Origin: Bacillota bacterium
Lineage (GTDB): Bacteria > Bacillota > Sulfobacillia > Sulfobacillales > Sulfobacillaceae
Direction of reading: 5' to 3'
NCBI GenBank assembly: GCA_021821465.1
Contig: JAKACM010000004.1
Location: 37,194 to 101,193 of the forward strand
Length of the DNA stretch: 64,000 bases
The translations under genes and the position numbers were made by a program. How positions within the stretch are numbered: position 1 is the stretch's first letter; the number at the start of each line of letters is the position of its first letter. The notes under the pieces were generated by a model. The model was not told the DNA's origin, did not search any database, and saw nothing but the letters and a program-made list of their open reading frames with translations. Of this stretch, positions 54,717-63,525 are shown one piece after another.

Positions 54717-55517
54717 TCAGCATTGGGTCGTCTCGATCCGGTTGCGACCATTGGATTTGGCTCGATATAACGCCTCGTCCGCTTGACGTGCCAAAGACTT
54801 CAACGATTCCATGGATTCTATTGATGAAGGGCGGCTCGTCGCGATGCCGATGGAAATGGTGATATCACTGATACCTTGCGGACATTCGATGCCTTGCACA
54901 AGCTTGGCCCAATGTTCTGCGGTTCGGTAAATGTCAATGGCGGGTACTCCCACCCACAGGGCCGCAAATTCTTCTCCGCCTATACGCCCGACAATGGCCG
55001 TAGATGACCCGGGCTGCCCTAACGCGTGACCAATATGCATTAACACTTGGTCGCCCTGCAGATGACCGGCTTGATCATTAATGGATTTAAAGTGGTCAAC
55101 ATCGGAGATCAATATCGCTATGGCCGCCTTTTTGTGGTAGCGCTCCCAGAGTTCTTGGGCAATTTTCCAAAATGCTCCTTGATTTAACAAAGAGGTGAGT
55201 GCGTCATGTTGGGCGGCCCATCGCCAAGGACGCAGAAGAAATATGTATTCAATAACAAAAATACTGAGGGCGAAAGAGAGAGTCGCCGAAATTTCCACAA
55301 CATCCAGCCAGAGAACTATACCGCTGTGTCCCGCTTGATGGGCTACAACTTGTGTACGTCCTGTCCAGTCGGATATGAACAGGTACACAAAAAGACTGAG
55401 TAGCGTCAGTATCCATGCCACCAACCCGTTTCGTTGCGTATGGGTTCTTCTGGGAATGGGACGGGATATTTGATTGGATTTAAAGGGATCCGAATAACGG
55501 ATTATTCGCCTCATCAT
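54717..55517 (-). CDS. Membrane-bound GGDEF (diguanylate cyclase-like) protein
   Basis: 266 aa. Two membrane segments (about 33-52 and 70-92) precede a GGDEF domain. The active-site signature is GGEEF near residue 178, with DVDHFKSINDQAGHLQGDQVL for GTP/metal binding near 140, so synthesis of cyclic di-GMP is expected. There is no EAL domain. The output may be motility, biofilm or developmental control. Its start (ATG 55517 or the next ATG at 55514) has no strong binding site. Confidence 0.87.
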   Translation of the reverse strand: MMRRIIRYSDPFKSNQISRPIPRRTHTQRNGLVAWILTLLSLFVYLFISDWTGRTQVVAHQAGHSGIVLWLDVVEISATLSFALSIFVIEYIFLLRPWRWAAQHDALTSLLNQGAFWKIAQELWERYHKKAAIAILISDVDHFKSINDQAGHLQGDQVLMHIGHALGQPGSSTAIVGRIGGEEFAALWVGVPAIDIYRTAEHWAKLVQGIECPQGISDITISIGIATSRPSSIESMESLKSLARQADEALYRAKSNGRNRIETTQC

Positions 55518-56848
55518 ATAGTGTAATTATTTGACAGCCAGGTGTCGATTCCTCTTTTTCATTCTAAAAATGTTTGGCAGTAGACAGTACCATACGATAT
55601 TTATCTATTTCATAGTAGGTCAGTAATGAAGAGGTTGGACAAATCGCGCCTTTATGCCGTAAGCAAGGCATCATGCTCTACTGGGGCAACATTCAAGCAC
55701 CCGTTGAACGGACGGTGCCTACAATGGCATTTAAAAGAATACTTGAGTAGATAGCTCCTAAAAAATGTGTCCCGCCCTTCACGACCCGAAAAAAGGGCAT
55801 AAAATGGAGAAGAAAGGCCATGTGTCCCCGAAGAGGAGGTCTTAAGTTCCGTATGACGGCTCAAACGGAGCCCAAAGTGTGCCAACTTCCCACGGATCCC
55901 ACCCCAATCGCTACCATAAATGATAGTCCATAGGTTGGGAGCCATCTCTCGATGTATGTTTAAAAGTGCCGAGACCATTTAGCCAGGGCATATCTGGTGG
56001 CCATCTCCTCATCAGGGGAGTCGCCACCTGTATTCTATATAAATAATTTTTCTTGGGATCGCCCGGTAGCCGTGTTTTCAACCTATAGCCGTAATTATTC
56101 GTGATCTTGACCATGAGGCTCATCTCCTCTTGGTAGATCTATTCGCCATCGCCTCAAGGCTATCCTTTAGGACCCAGAAAAAACGGAAAAATTTCCGGAG
56201 ATTTATATAGTAATCCGGTAGAAGACGCAGCGCCATCCACCGGCAATGAAATGGGTGGTGCCTCACTGTGCCGCACTGGTTGACTTTTTGGAGATAGTGG
56301 TGGCTTCTGAACCGGTCATCCCAGATTTGGGAGTCCTGAAGACATCTGAACTTCGCTGTTTTGAAGGGCATGGAGGTTCTCTTAACCCCACTGTCCGTAC
56401 CGCGAAACCACCCGGCTGGGATGTAGCAAAAGACACACTCTTCCGCGGGAGCTCAGTCTTCCCTGCAGTTTAAACGAAAAACTCCAGGGACGTTCATACC
56501 AGCGGGATATTTGTATCCGCGAAAATCGCAATGACCTGTCCTTGGACCATGAGGCATTTGCAGCCGATCACTGGAATCGATAGCGTTCCCCCCATAAGCG
56601 AAAGGCTTTTGCACTGCCTGCCATTACCACTGACCTTCGCTGTCACGTCGACATCATCTATACTCCCCTTGGCGTCGACCATCCTTCGTTGTCCCTGGAC
56701 CCCCAATGACACAATTAAACTATTAATTCGGCATCGCCTTGAACGGGCATATTGACGTTATGCGGGACCACTCTAATGGCGGGCGGCAATAGGTTTCTAA
56801 TTATCCCATGCGGCGTAACACCCCTTTAGTAGAGGGAGAGCATGTCAC
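55518..56848. other. Long gene-poor region
   Basis: More than 1300 bases with no supported gene. Frames of 70-110 codons occur on both strands. One minus-strand frame (56494-56712, containing MVDAKGSIDDVDVTAKVSG) has protein-like composition but no start signal and no known family. I see no repeats, promoters or hairpins of note. This is probably decayed DNA. Confidence 0.4.
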
Positions 56849-58495
56849 CTAGGCCTCATTCATCCACTGGACAAATTGTTGATAGGAGGACAAGGCCGTG
56901 GAAACTTGCCGTTCTATATTAACGAGCGTATCGTCCTGGATTCGATGAGACAGATACTCCTTAATTTTAGGAATGGAGGACATCGACATACTAAGGCGGT
57001 AAATCTTCAGGGCTATCAAGAATAACGCCCATTTTGGCTCACTCGCCAATTGTCCGCACACACTGAGCGGAATCTTTTGATGATGGGCCTGTGAGGCAAT
57101 GTCCTTCAGAAATTTCGCGAAAGCGTAGGCTTCCGTGCTGATGGCCTCAGAATTTGAAATGACCTGTGGGGTCTTTTCCCGGTCTTGGGCCACGAAATAT
57201 TGATACAGATCATTCGTGCCAATGGATCCAAATTGGGCCTGAGCTTGAGATAATTCCGGGATTAAAAATGCCACGGACGGCACTTCCATCATTAATCCCC
57301 AGTGAAACCACGAGTTTGGAAGATTGAGTTCACGTAAAACCTGCAACGCCATGTTCCGACAATATTGCCATTCTTCGAGGTTACTAATCATCGGAAACAT
57401 CACGGAGAGATGTCGATTGTTGCTTGCGGCTAGGGCCAGGGCCATCAATTGCGTGCGCAATAAGTCGGGATATTGCAAGTAGACTCGCGCACCTCGCTGC
57501 CCCAGAGCGGGGTTGGGCTCTTGGGCCAAGGAAGGCAAAAAGGACAGCGATTTATCACTGCCAATGTCAAACGTGCGAAAGGTGACGGGACCCGGCACTT
57601 CATGAAGGATTTGTCGGTAAACATCGACTTGTTCGTCTTGACTCAAGAGGTGTCCTGCGCTCTCTAAGAGAAATTCCGTCCGCACGAGACCGACGCCGTC
57701 GGCCCCAAAAGCTTGAGAACGGGTGGCTTCTGGCACGGATGAAATATTGGCCATCACCTCTACCGTAACGTGGCCCACGTGAAGCGTATCGAGCACGACA
57801 TCGGGACGAGGCGCCGGAGGCGTAGAAGGTGGTTCTAAGCCAAGTTCTGTGCCAAATTCAATGTATCCTCGGTCGGCATCAATCTTTATGGGGGTATCAG
57901 CATTCAAGGATTGCAAGTTTGCCACGGCGGAGGACAATTTTAGGACCGGAATCCCGAGATTTTGTGCGATGAGAAAGGCGTGCATCAAGGGACTGCCCTG
58001 CTCACAAATAATGGCGGCGATGGGAATATCTGCCCACTGTAAAATATCGTGTACGGACACGCTCGCCGTGACGACCGCCATGCCGGGACGAATCATCGGT
58101 TCTGTCCAGTCGGAAAAGGCTTGACACCACAGATCCGCGACTTCCCGAATGTCTTGAGCCCGTTGCTTTAAATAGGGATCCGCCAACTGTTCCAATGTTA
58201 TGGCAAATTCTTCTGCACTCTCAATAATCGCTTGCCGAGGTGGCATGGTGGCCACCAAATTTTCGACGCGTGTCAGCCACTCCGGATCGTTTAACATGGC
58301 GATCTGAGCCTCCACGATTGCGCGATCAGTGTCTGTCTGGGTCTTGGTGGCGATGGTGTCGAGCCGGGCTTGGGCCCGGGCATGCGCTTCTCGCCAATGG
58401 GCATTATCTTTGGTTTCGGGAGTCTCGGGCCGGATGATGACGGCTCCGGAGGCCCACACTACGCCGGGGGATAAAATTTCCGCTTGCCAATGCAT
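56849..58495 (-). CDS. ptsI: PTS Enzyme I-like phosphoenolpyruvate-protein phosphotransferase
   Basis: 548 aa. N-terminal domain begins ILSPGVVWASGAVI, like Enzyme I. The phosphorylatable histidine is H172 in GSPLMHAFLIAQNLGIPV; the usual GGxTSH is changed to GSPLMH, but the histidine remains. The C-terminal PEP barrel has VGLVRTEFLL, FRTFDIGSDKS, FGSIGTNDLYQY and the cysteine motif SVCGQLASEP. It should pass phosphate from PEP to HPr. GGAGG seven bases upstream fixes ATG 58495; the open frame to 58624 has no signal. It diverges from the glp operon that ends with an HPr gene. Confidence 0.9.
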   Translation of the reverse strand: MHWQAEILSPGVVWASGAVIIRPETPETKDNAHWREAHARAQARLDTIATKTQTDTDRAIVEAQIAMLNDPEWLTRVENLVATMPPRQAIIESAEEFAITLEQLADPYLKQRAQDIREVADLWCQAFSDWTEPMIRPGMAVVTASVSVHDILQWADIPIAAIICEQGSPLMHAFLIAQNLGIPVLKLSSAVANLQSLNADTPIKIDADRGYIEFGTELGLEPPSTPPAPRPDVVLDTLHVGHVTVEVMANISSVPEATRSQAFGADGVGLVRTEFLLESAGHLLSQDEQVDVYRQILHEVPGPVTFRTFDIGSDKSLSFLPSLAQEPNPALGQRGARVYLQYPDLLRTQLMALALAASNNRHLSVMFPMISNLEEWQYCRNMALQVLRELNLPNSWFHWGLMMEVPSVAFLIPELSQAQAQFGSIGTNDLYQYFVAQDREKTPQVISNSEAISTEAYAFAKFLKDIASQAHHQKIPLSVCGQLASEPKWALFLIALKIYRLSMSMSSIPKIKEYLSHRIQDDTLVNIERQVSTALSSYQQFVQWMNEA

Positions 58496-58683
58496 TTTTT
58501 CGCCTCCGTGGATCAAAATGGCACCATTTACCTCAGAACTCTGAACCGATTCATGGGACCCGTATTCACAGGCAGCAGTGATGTGTCCCGGTCCCATCCT
58601 TGACGTTTCGTGGTCGACTCGCATTTGCTGGCCGTGGCATGTCCACTCGGCTTGGGTGTTGAGGAATCATAGGAAAAGTCTCC
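58496..58683. other. Divergent intergenic region between EI and glpA
   Basis: Contains, on the minus strand, a 34-codon frame starting ATG 58670 with AAAGGAG upstream (MIPQHPSRVDMPR). It ends before the EI start. It may be a leader peptide or a decayed gene. No clear promoter for EI is placed. Confidence 0.35.
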
Positions 58684-58712
58684 TTTACACGGATGATAAA
58701 TGTCAGTATAAT
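58684..58712 (+). promoter_or_regulatory. Promoter of the glp operon
   Basis: TTTACA at 58684-58689 and TATAAT at 58707-58712, spaced by exactly 17 bp, match the housekeeping consensus. The transcript should start near 58719 and carry a leader of about 105 bases containing a terminator. Confidence 0.75.
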
Positions 58713-58766
58713 CTTAATTAATAAAACATGAATGTGTAAAGATGGATTGTGGGCGGAGACAAGGAG

Positions 58767-58805
58767 AGCCTAGCACACCAGCAGTGGTGAGGCTAGGCTT
58801 TTTTT
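58767..58805 (+). terminator. Leader terminator, probable target of GlpP antitermination
   Basis: AGCCTAGC (58767-58774) pairs with GCTAGGCT (58792-58799). An inner CACCA pairs with TGGTG, and seven Ts follow. It lies between the promoter and glpA. A terminator in this place ahead of a glp operon that also encodes GlpP matches Bacillus glpD control, where GlpP with glycerol 3-phosphate lets transcription pass. Confidence 0.8.
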
Positions 58806-58826
58806 GTGGAAAGAGAGGTGTTTAAG

Positions 58827-60290
58827 GTGGTGATCGTCGTGGGAGGCGGCGCGACGGGGTTGGGAATTGCCTGGGACCTGGTGCTCAGGGGTCTCTCTGT
58901 CACGGTGGTAGAACAAGAAGACATTGGACATGGAACATCCAGCCGGTTTCACGGCTTGCTGCACAGTGGAGGACGCTATGTGGTGCGTGATCCCGTGGCC
59001 GCCATGGACTGCATTCATGAAAATCGTGTAATCAAACGGATTGCCCCAGAGGCTGTCGAGGACACGGGGGGATGCTTCGTTCAAGTCGATGACGAGGAAG
59101 AAGACTACCGTTTGGCGTGGGAAAAAGGCATGACGCAAGCGGGGATTGACTATCATCCGGTGTCTGCAAGCGACTTGAGACATCTTACCGGGGTAAAAAT
59201 TCGGGCAGCTCATGCTTTTTGGGTTCCTGATGCCGTGCTCGAAGGTTTCTTGCTGCTGCAAATGCTGAGAGAAAACATCCAAGCGTATGGAGGTGTTATT
59301 TTGACCCATACCCGGCTAAGAGCAGTCAAGACGGATGGTAGCGGCAAAATTGTGGGAGCCATGATCCAAGGAGCAGATGGCGAAAAACAGCTGTCCTGCG
59401 ACGCGGTGATCAATGCCGCTGGTCCATGGGCGCAAGAAGTCTCCCAACTCTTCGGTGATCCCATTACAATGCACTTATCCTACGGGCTGATGTTGATCTT
59501 TGCTCACAGAAAATTCGATGTGGTCATCAATCGTTTGCGACCGCCGGGGGATGGGGACATCTTCGTCCCTCACGGCCGGGTCACTATCTTGGGCACAACG
59601 GATATTCCTGTGGACAGTCCCAATGCGCCCACTCCGGAGATTTCCGAAACGTTGAGAATGTGGCAACGAGGTCATGAAATGATCCCCGAAATCGAAAATT
59701 GGCGTGCTATGCGAGCTTTCACCGGGGTGCGCCCGTTATATGCTAAGGAAGCTACGGGATCGGTTCTGTCGCGGCAAGTGAGCCGAGATTTCACCATCAT
59801 CGATCACGGGGCAGGCCAAGGTCCGGGAGGAGCCTTTTCCGTCGTGGGGGGAAAGTGGACTACATTTCGCCTCATGGCGGAACGTTGCGTGGATGCCGTC
59901 TTGCGCTATTTGGCGGTGGATCAAGCCTGCCTGACGGATCGAATTGCTCTCGCACCCGCAGCACAAAACGTGGACGGGAGTGACAATGATACGATTTATT
60001 GTGAGTGCGAGGGGGTCCGGGAAAACCAATTACGGCAGGTAAGGGGTTCTGTAACGGAGTGGCGTACACGCACCTGGTTTTCAATGGGACCCTGTCAAGG
60101 TACTTTTTGCGGACATCGGGTGATGGCATTGAGACAACAGCAATATCCGGCGGAGGATTTTGATGTCAACGTGCAGCAATTTCGCCAGGAACGGGAAAAG
60201 GGGATGCAAGCCGCGGCTTTTGGTGACAACGCCCGGCAGTGGGCTTTGCAACGGGCCATACGATTTCAGAGCCTGAATGAATCACCGTAG
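58827..60290 (+). CDS. glpA: Glycerol-3-phosphate dehydrogenase subunit A (FAD)
   Basis: About 487 aa. It oxidises glycerol 3-phosphate to dihydroxyacetone phosphate at the membrane as part of a GlpABC complex. FAD-binding GGGATGLGIAWDL is at the N-terminus, the DAO core contains SSRFHGLLHSGGRY and GVRPLYAKEA, and a short C-terminal BFD-like [2Fe-2S] region has Cys pairs (CEC and CQGTFC). The first GTG (58806) touches the terminator's T-run, so GTG 58827 with GAGAGGTG six bases upstream is chosen. glpB follows after about 40 bases. Confidence 0.9.
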   Translation: MVIVVGGGATGLGIAWDLVLRGLSVTVVEQEDIGHGTSSRFHGLLHSGGRYVVRDPVAAMDCIHENRVIKRIAPEAVEDTGGCFVQVDDEEEDYRLAWEKGMTQAGIDYHPVSASDLRHLTGVKIRAAHAFWVPDAVLEGFLLLQMLRENIQAYGGVILTHTRLRAVKTDGSGKIVGAMIQGADGEKQLSCDAVINAAGPWAQEVSQLFGDPITMHLSYGLMLIFAHRKFDVVINRLRPPGDGDIFVPHGRVTILGTTDIPVDSPNAPTPEISETLRMWQRGHEMIPEIENWRAMRAFTGVRPLYAKEATGSVLSRQVSRDFTIIDHGAGQGPGGAFSVVGGKWTTFRLMAERCVDAVLRYLAVDQACLTDRIALAPAAQNVDGSDNDTIYCECEGVRENQLRQVRGSVTEWRTRTWFSMGPCQGTFCGHRVMALRQQQYPAEDFDVNVQQFRQEREKGMQAAAFGDNARQWALQRAIRFQSLNESP

Positions 60291-60331
60291 GGGAATTAGC
60301 ATCCTATGAGCGCAGGGGAGAGGTGAGAGAG

Positions 60332-61429
60332 ATGGAGTGGACAGTCGTGGGGAAAGGGCCGGCAGGATTACTGGCGGCATCGATTTTAACGCTTCAGGGC
60401 GAAAAAATCCGGATCGTTGCCGACCATGAAGGTTCCTTGGGCTTGTGGAGCGGTTGTCTGGATTATGGACAAACCCCCTCTTTGTCGCTGAACTTGGAAC
60501 AGTGGCAGCGGCTGTGGAGCATGATCATGCGCCTGTGGGCTTCTTTAGGTGTTCCTTCGCGTAGGGGGGCGGGGTATACGATGACCTGCACCGGAGTGTT
60601 GAAACCGACCTTTTTGTGCCCAAGCTGGCAATACTTTTCAACGAATCCCGCTTCTGTGTGGATTGTCGGATTTGAGGGCCTGGCTGACAGTCTGCAAGAA
60701 GTCCATGCTGCAAGACTGGAAACTGCGATAGGGAAAGGGGTAAGTTGGCAACGCCTGCCCAAACCTTTATTGTGGCGTGAGGATTGGACGACTATGACCT
60801 GGGCAGGGTTTTTGGAAACAGAGGAGGGAATCCAGTGGCTAAGAGCGCACTTGGAGGACCTGAATGCTAAAATTCCGCCAAGCTGGCCATTGTTGCTGCC
60901 CCAAGTCGTCGGATACTCGCAAACTCTCTTACTTTTAAGGAACCTGGCGCATCAGTTCCACCGAAGGATTTTTGAGTATCCGCTTATCACCCCGGCATTG
61001 GGCGGGATGCGGATTCAAAGTGCTTGGCGAGCGTGGCTCAGAGGTCATGATGTGCCGATCATTGCGGGAAGGGTGACAGATTATCGCCATAACCGGGTGG
61101 TGTTGGATGATGGGCGAAGCTGGCCAACCGATCATGTTCTCCTCGCGACCGGTGGGTTGTTGGGAGGAGGCATGCGCATTCAGTCATCGGGAAATGTCGA
61201 AGAAACGATTTCCCACCGTACAATGGGTACGGTCCGTGGAGATAATTGGGATGAGATCTTCCGTTTGGGTGTGAAAGGGGAAGATTCCGTGTCGGCATGC
61301 GGCCGTGAACGCGCCGGGTGGGATCCCGACCGAGATCATAATGGAGGATCGATGATTTTGGGAACGGTGTATCAATCCTTAAGTGAACAGGGTCTGGACA
61401 TTCTGATGAGGAAAGCGATGGGAGCGTGA
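60332..61429 (+). CDS. glpB: Glycerol-3-phosphate dehydrogenase subunit B (GlpB-like)
   Basis: 365 aa FAD/NAD-binding oxidoreductase. The N-terminal motif TVVGKGPAGLLAASILTLQG binds the dinucleotide, and the second, VLLATGGLLGGG, is near residue 275. GlpB in the anaerobic-type complex passes electrons between GlpA and GlpC. Overall similarity to GlpB is modest, and the assignment also rests on the glpA-glpB-glpC order. ATG 60332 follows GGAGAGG by eight bases; an earlier GTG at 60323 lies within that site. Confidence 0.75.
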   Translation: MEWTVVGKGPAGLLAASILTLQGEKIRIVADHEGSLGLWSGCLDYGQTPSLSLNLEQWQRLWSMIMRLWASLGVPSRRGAGYTMTCTGVLKPTFLCPSWQYFSTNPASVWIVGFEGLADSLQEVHAARLETAIGKGVSWQRLPKPLLWREDWTTMTWAGFLETEEGIQWLRAHLEDLNAKIPPSWPLLLPQVVGYSQTLLLLRNLAHQFHRRIFEYPLITPALGGMRIQSAWRAWLRGHDVPIIAGRVTDYRHNRVVLDDGRSWPTDHVLLATGGLLGGGMRIQSSGNVEETISHRTMGTVRGDNWDEIFRLGVKGEDSVSACGRERAGWDPDRDHNGGSMILGTVYQSLSEQGLDILMRKAMGA

Positions 61430-61435
61430 CGCGTT

Positions 61436-62623
61436 ATGTGGGATTATGATGATGCATGCATTAAATGTTCCTTGTGCGTTAGTGTATGTCCTGTTGCCGA
61501 GAAAGACCCCAAGTTTCCCGGTCCCAAGGTGTTAGGACCCGATTGGTGGCGCAAAAGGGAGGAACTGGGTTCCGCCCTGCAACCGCATCCTTTCGTTGAT
61601 GACTGTACTTTTTGTCAATTGTGCGAGGATGCCTGTCCTGTGGGCGTACCCGTAGCCCATTTGATCGCTGAACACAAGAAACATCAAATGAAACCGCGTG
61701 TGCGCAGATGGCGGGACTTTGTCTTGTCTCACCCGCAGTGGATCGCCCGCGCTCCACAGCTTACACGGCTGCCGAGAAGATGGGGAAAACCCTGGGGTTT
61801 GAGTATGCGCACCAAATGGCCCAAGATGCACCGCCCGTCAAAGGTGGCTCGATTTCGAAAATCACAGCCTTCTTCATTACCTCGCGTAGGTTTGTTTGCG
61901 GATTGTTTCTCTCAGACATTTGACGGCTCCGTTTTGGATGCCGCGTCTAAGTTGTTGCATCTGTGGGGCTTTGAGGCCGTTATTTTGCCTGACGCAGCGT
62001 CCTGCTGTGGAGCCGCAGCCTACGCTGCCGGTAACCCAGAGCTCGGTGCCAAAATAGCTGGGGATACAAAGTCGCACTTCGAAATGGCCCATACACATGA
62101 TATCAGCATGTTGGTCACATTAAATGCGACGTGTGACAGCACTTTGCGAGAAGAATGGCCCCGGTACTGGCATTTGTCTCTGCCTTACCAAGTTATCCCC
62201 TTTACGGAATTTGCCCTAAGCTATGCGCCATCCTCTTTTTGGCAGATATTGCAGGCAGGAGACGGATTGGATCTGCCCTATTTTATTCACACGACTTGCC
62301 GTTCACGCGTATCCCGCGGGAGTGGAACCATGGAAGAACTCGGGCGCAGAGCCAGATGGACGGCAAAGCCCGTGGCCCTGGCTTGTTGCGGCGCGGCCGG
62401 ATCTTATGCTTTCAAACAAGAACATGAGGAGTTAGCTCGGAAGATGGGAAAAATCAACTTGCCACCCGGACGTCTGGCCGTCGACAGCGGAACCTGTGCC
62501 CTGCATTTGGAAGATATGACCGGATTGGCCGCACGTCATCCGGCCTATTGGCTCTATGAATCTTACCAATTGGCCATTGGCCAACATGACAGAAAGGTGG
62601 ATGCTAACCATGCGATTAAATAG
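61436..62623 (+). CDS. glpC: Glycerol-3-phosphate dehydrogenase subunit C (Fe-S, CCG domains)
   Basis: 395 aa iron-sulfur protein that anchors GlpAB and passes electrons to quinones. Two ferredoxin-type clusters are near the N-terminus: CIKCSLCVSVCPV and CTFCQLCEDACPV. Two CCG domains follow, with SCCGAAAYAAG and ACCGAAGSYAF, as in heterodisulfide-reductase-like subunits. ATG 61436 is six bases after glpB; the ribosome binding site is only fair. Its end overlaps glpP by 14 bases. Confidence 0.9.
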   Translation: MWDYDDACIKCSLCVSVCPVAEKDPKFPGPKVLGPDWWRKREELGSALQPHPFVDDCTFCQLCEDACPVGVPVAHLIAEHKKHQMKPRVRRWRDFVLSHPQWIARAPQLTRLPRRWGKPWGLSMRTKWPKMHRPSKVARFRKSQPSSLPRVGLFADCFSQTFDGSVLDAASKLLHLWGFEAVILPDAASCCGAAAYAAGNPELGAKIAGDTKSHFEMAHTHDISMLVTLNATCDSTLREEWPRYWHLSLPYQVIPFTEFALSYAPSSFWQILQAGDGLDLPYFIHTTCRSRVSRGSGTMEELGRRARWTAKPVALACCGAAGSYAFKQEHEELARKMGKINLPPGRLAVDSGTCALHLEDMTGLAARHPAYWLYESYQLAIGQHDRKVDANHAIK

Positions 62624-63203
62624 ATCGATGATGCCTTTGGTCATTCCGGCCCTGCGCGATCCCGAGCATTGGCGGATGTTGGGAGAGGGACGCGGCCGCT
62701 GGGTTTTTATCTTAGGCGGTAAGGTCGATAGGGTGGCGGAAGGGGTTGCCCTGTTGCAAAAAAGACAGTGGCGTGTATTTGTCCACATTGACATGGTTAA
62801 GGGAATTACCAACGATTCCGAGGGTGTGCAATTTTTTTACGATTTTGCCGGGCCTGAGGGCATCATCACCACCCACGCACATACCGTTACGCACGCACAC
62901 AAATTAGGCATGGTAACCATACAGCGTATTTTCTTGTTAGACAGCCAGTCTGTTGAATCCGGGGTGGCCCAAGTGGAACACGCCGGTCCGGATGCCGTTG
63001 AGGTTCTGCCCGGAATTTTGCCCGAGATCGTGAGAGCGTTAGTGCATCGCTTGAAGGAGCCGGTGATTGCGGGAGGGCTGGTCACATCGGTCTCGCACAT
63101 ACAACAAATCCATATGGCCGGAGCCCTCAGTGTGTCTACCAGTACACTGCAATTAATGGACGCCATCACGGATCCACCCAATCAGTTTCCAGCAATCATG
63201 TAA
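62610..63203 (+). CDS. glpP: Glycerol uptake operon antiterminator GlpP
   Basis: 197 aa, TIM-barrel-like RNA-binding regulator. With glycerol 3-phosphate it prevents termination in glp leaders. Family features: PALRDPEHW at the start, FILGGKVDRVAEGVALLQKR, FVHIDMVKGI, and EVLPGILPEIVRAL followed by VIAGGLVTS. The ATG at 62610 has AAAGGTGG nine bases upstream. It overlaps glpC, and is placed in the operon whose leader terminator it is expected to control, giving a positive feedback loop. Confidence 0.92.
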   Translation: MRLNRSMMPLVIPALRDPEHWRMLGEGRGRWVFILGGKVDRVAEGVALLQKRQWRVFVHIDMVKGITNDSEGVQFFYDFAGPEGIITTHAHTVTHAHKLGMVTIQRIFLLDSQSVESGVAQVEHAGPDAVEVLPGILPEIVRALVHRLKEPVIAGGLVTSVSHIQQIHMAGALSVSTSTLQLMDAITDPPNQFPAIM

Positions 63204-63216
63204 TGAGGAGGTACCG

Positions 63217-63486
63217 ATGTTCCAACGGCGATATCAGGTTACGGCACCGGAAGGTTTGCATGCACGGCCGGCGGCTCAACTCGTTCAGCTTTGGGCCCTA
63301 TGCCCTTTTGCGGTGTCTTTGACGCGGATCGATAAAACAGTGAATGCCAAAAGTATTTTGCAAGTCCTGTCCTTGGGGGCCCAGCGAGGCGATCAATTGG
63401 TGGTGACGTATGATACGGACGATTGGGTACAGGTGGCTGCCTGTGAAAAGGATTTGGAGGAGTTCATAGACATTATCCCCGGATAA
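63217..63486 (+). CDS. ptsH: HPr-family phosphocarrier protein
   Basis: 89 aa with complete HPr signatures: the phosphoryl-accepting H15 in GLHARPAAQLV and the regulatory S46 in NAKSILQVLSLGA, the target of HPr kinase in Firmicutes. It can take phosphate from the Enzyme I-like protein encoded nearby. No sugar-specific EII is present, so its partner may be glycerol kinase or a dihydroxyacetone kinase, both known HPr/EI targets. It begins 13 bases after glpP, with GAGGAGGT upstream, and is the last gene of the operon. Confidence 0.9.
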   Translation: MFQRRYQVTAPEGLHARPAAQLVQLWALCPFAVSLTRIDKTVNAKSILQVLSLGAQRGDQLVVTYDTDDWVQVAACEKDLEEFIDIIPG

Positions 63487-63495
63487 CACCATGGC

Positions 63496-63525
63496 GGCCT
63501 GCAGGTTATTCGGTTGATGCAGGCC
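63496..63525 (+). terminator. Terminator of the glp operon
   Basis: GGCCTGCA (63496-63503) pairs with TGCAGGCC (63518-63525) around a 14-base loop, ten bases past the HPr gene. The T-tract is missing, so strength is uncertain. Confidence 0.5.

Noticed and set aside
58496..58624. N-terminal extension of the Enzyme I-like protein to 58624
   Set aside because: The extension has no Enzyme I similarity, and a good ribosome binding site fixes the start at 58495.
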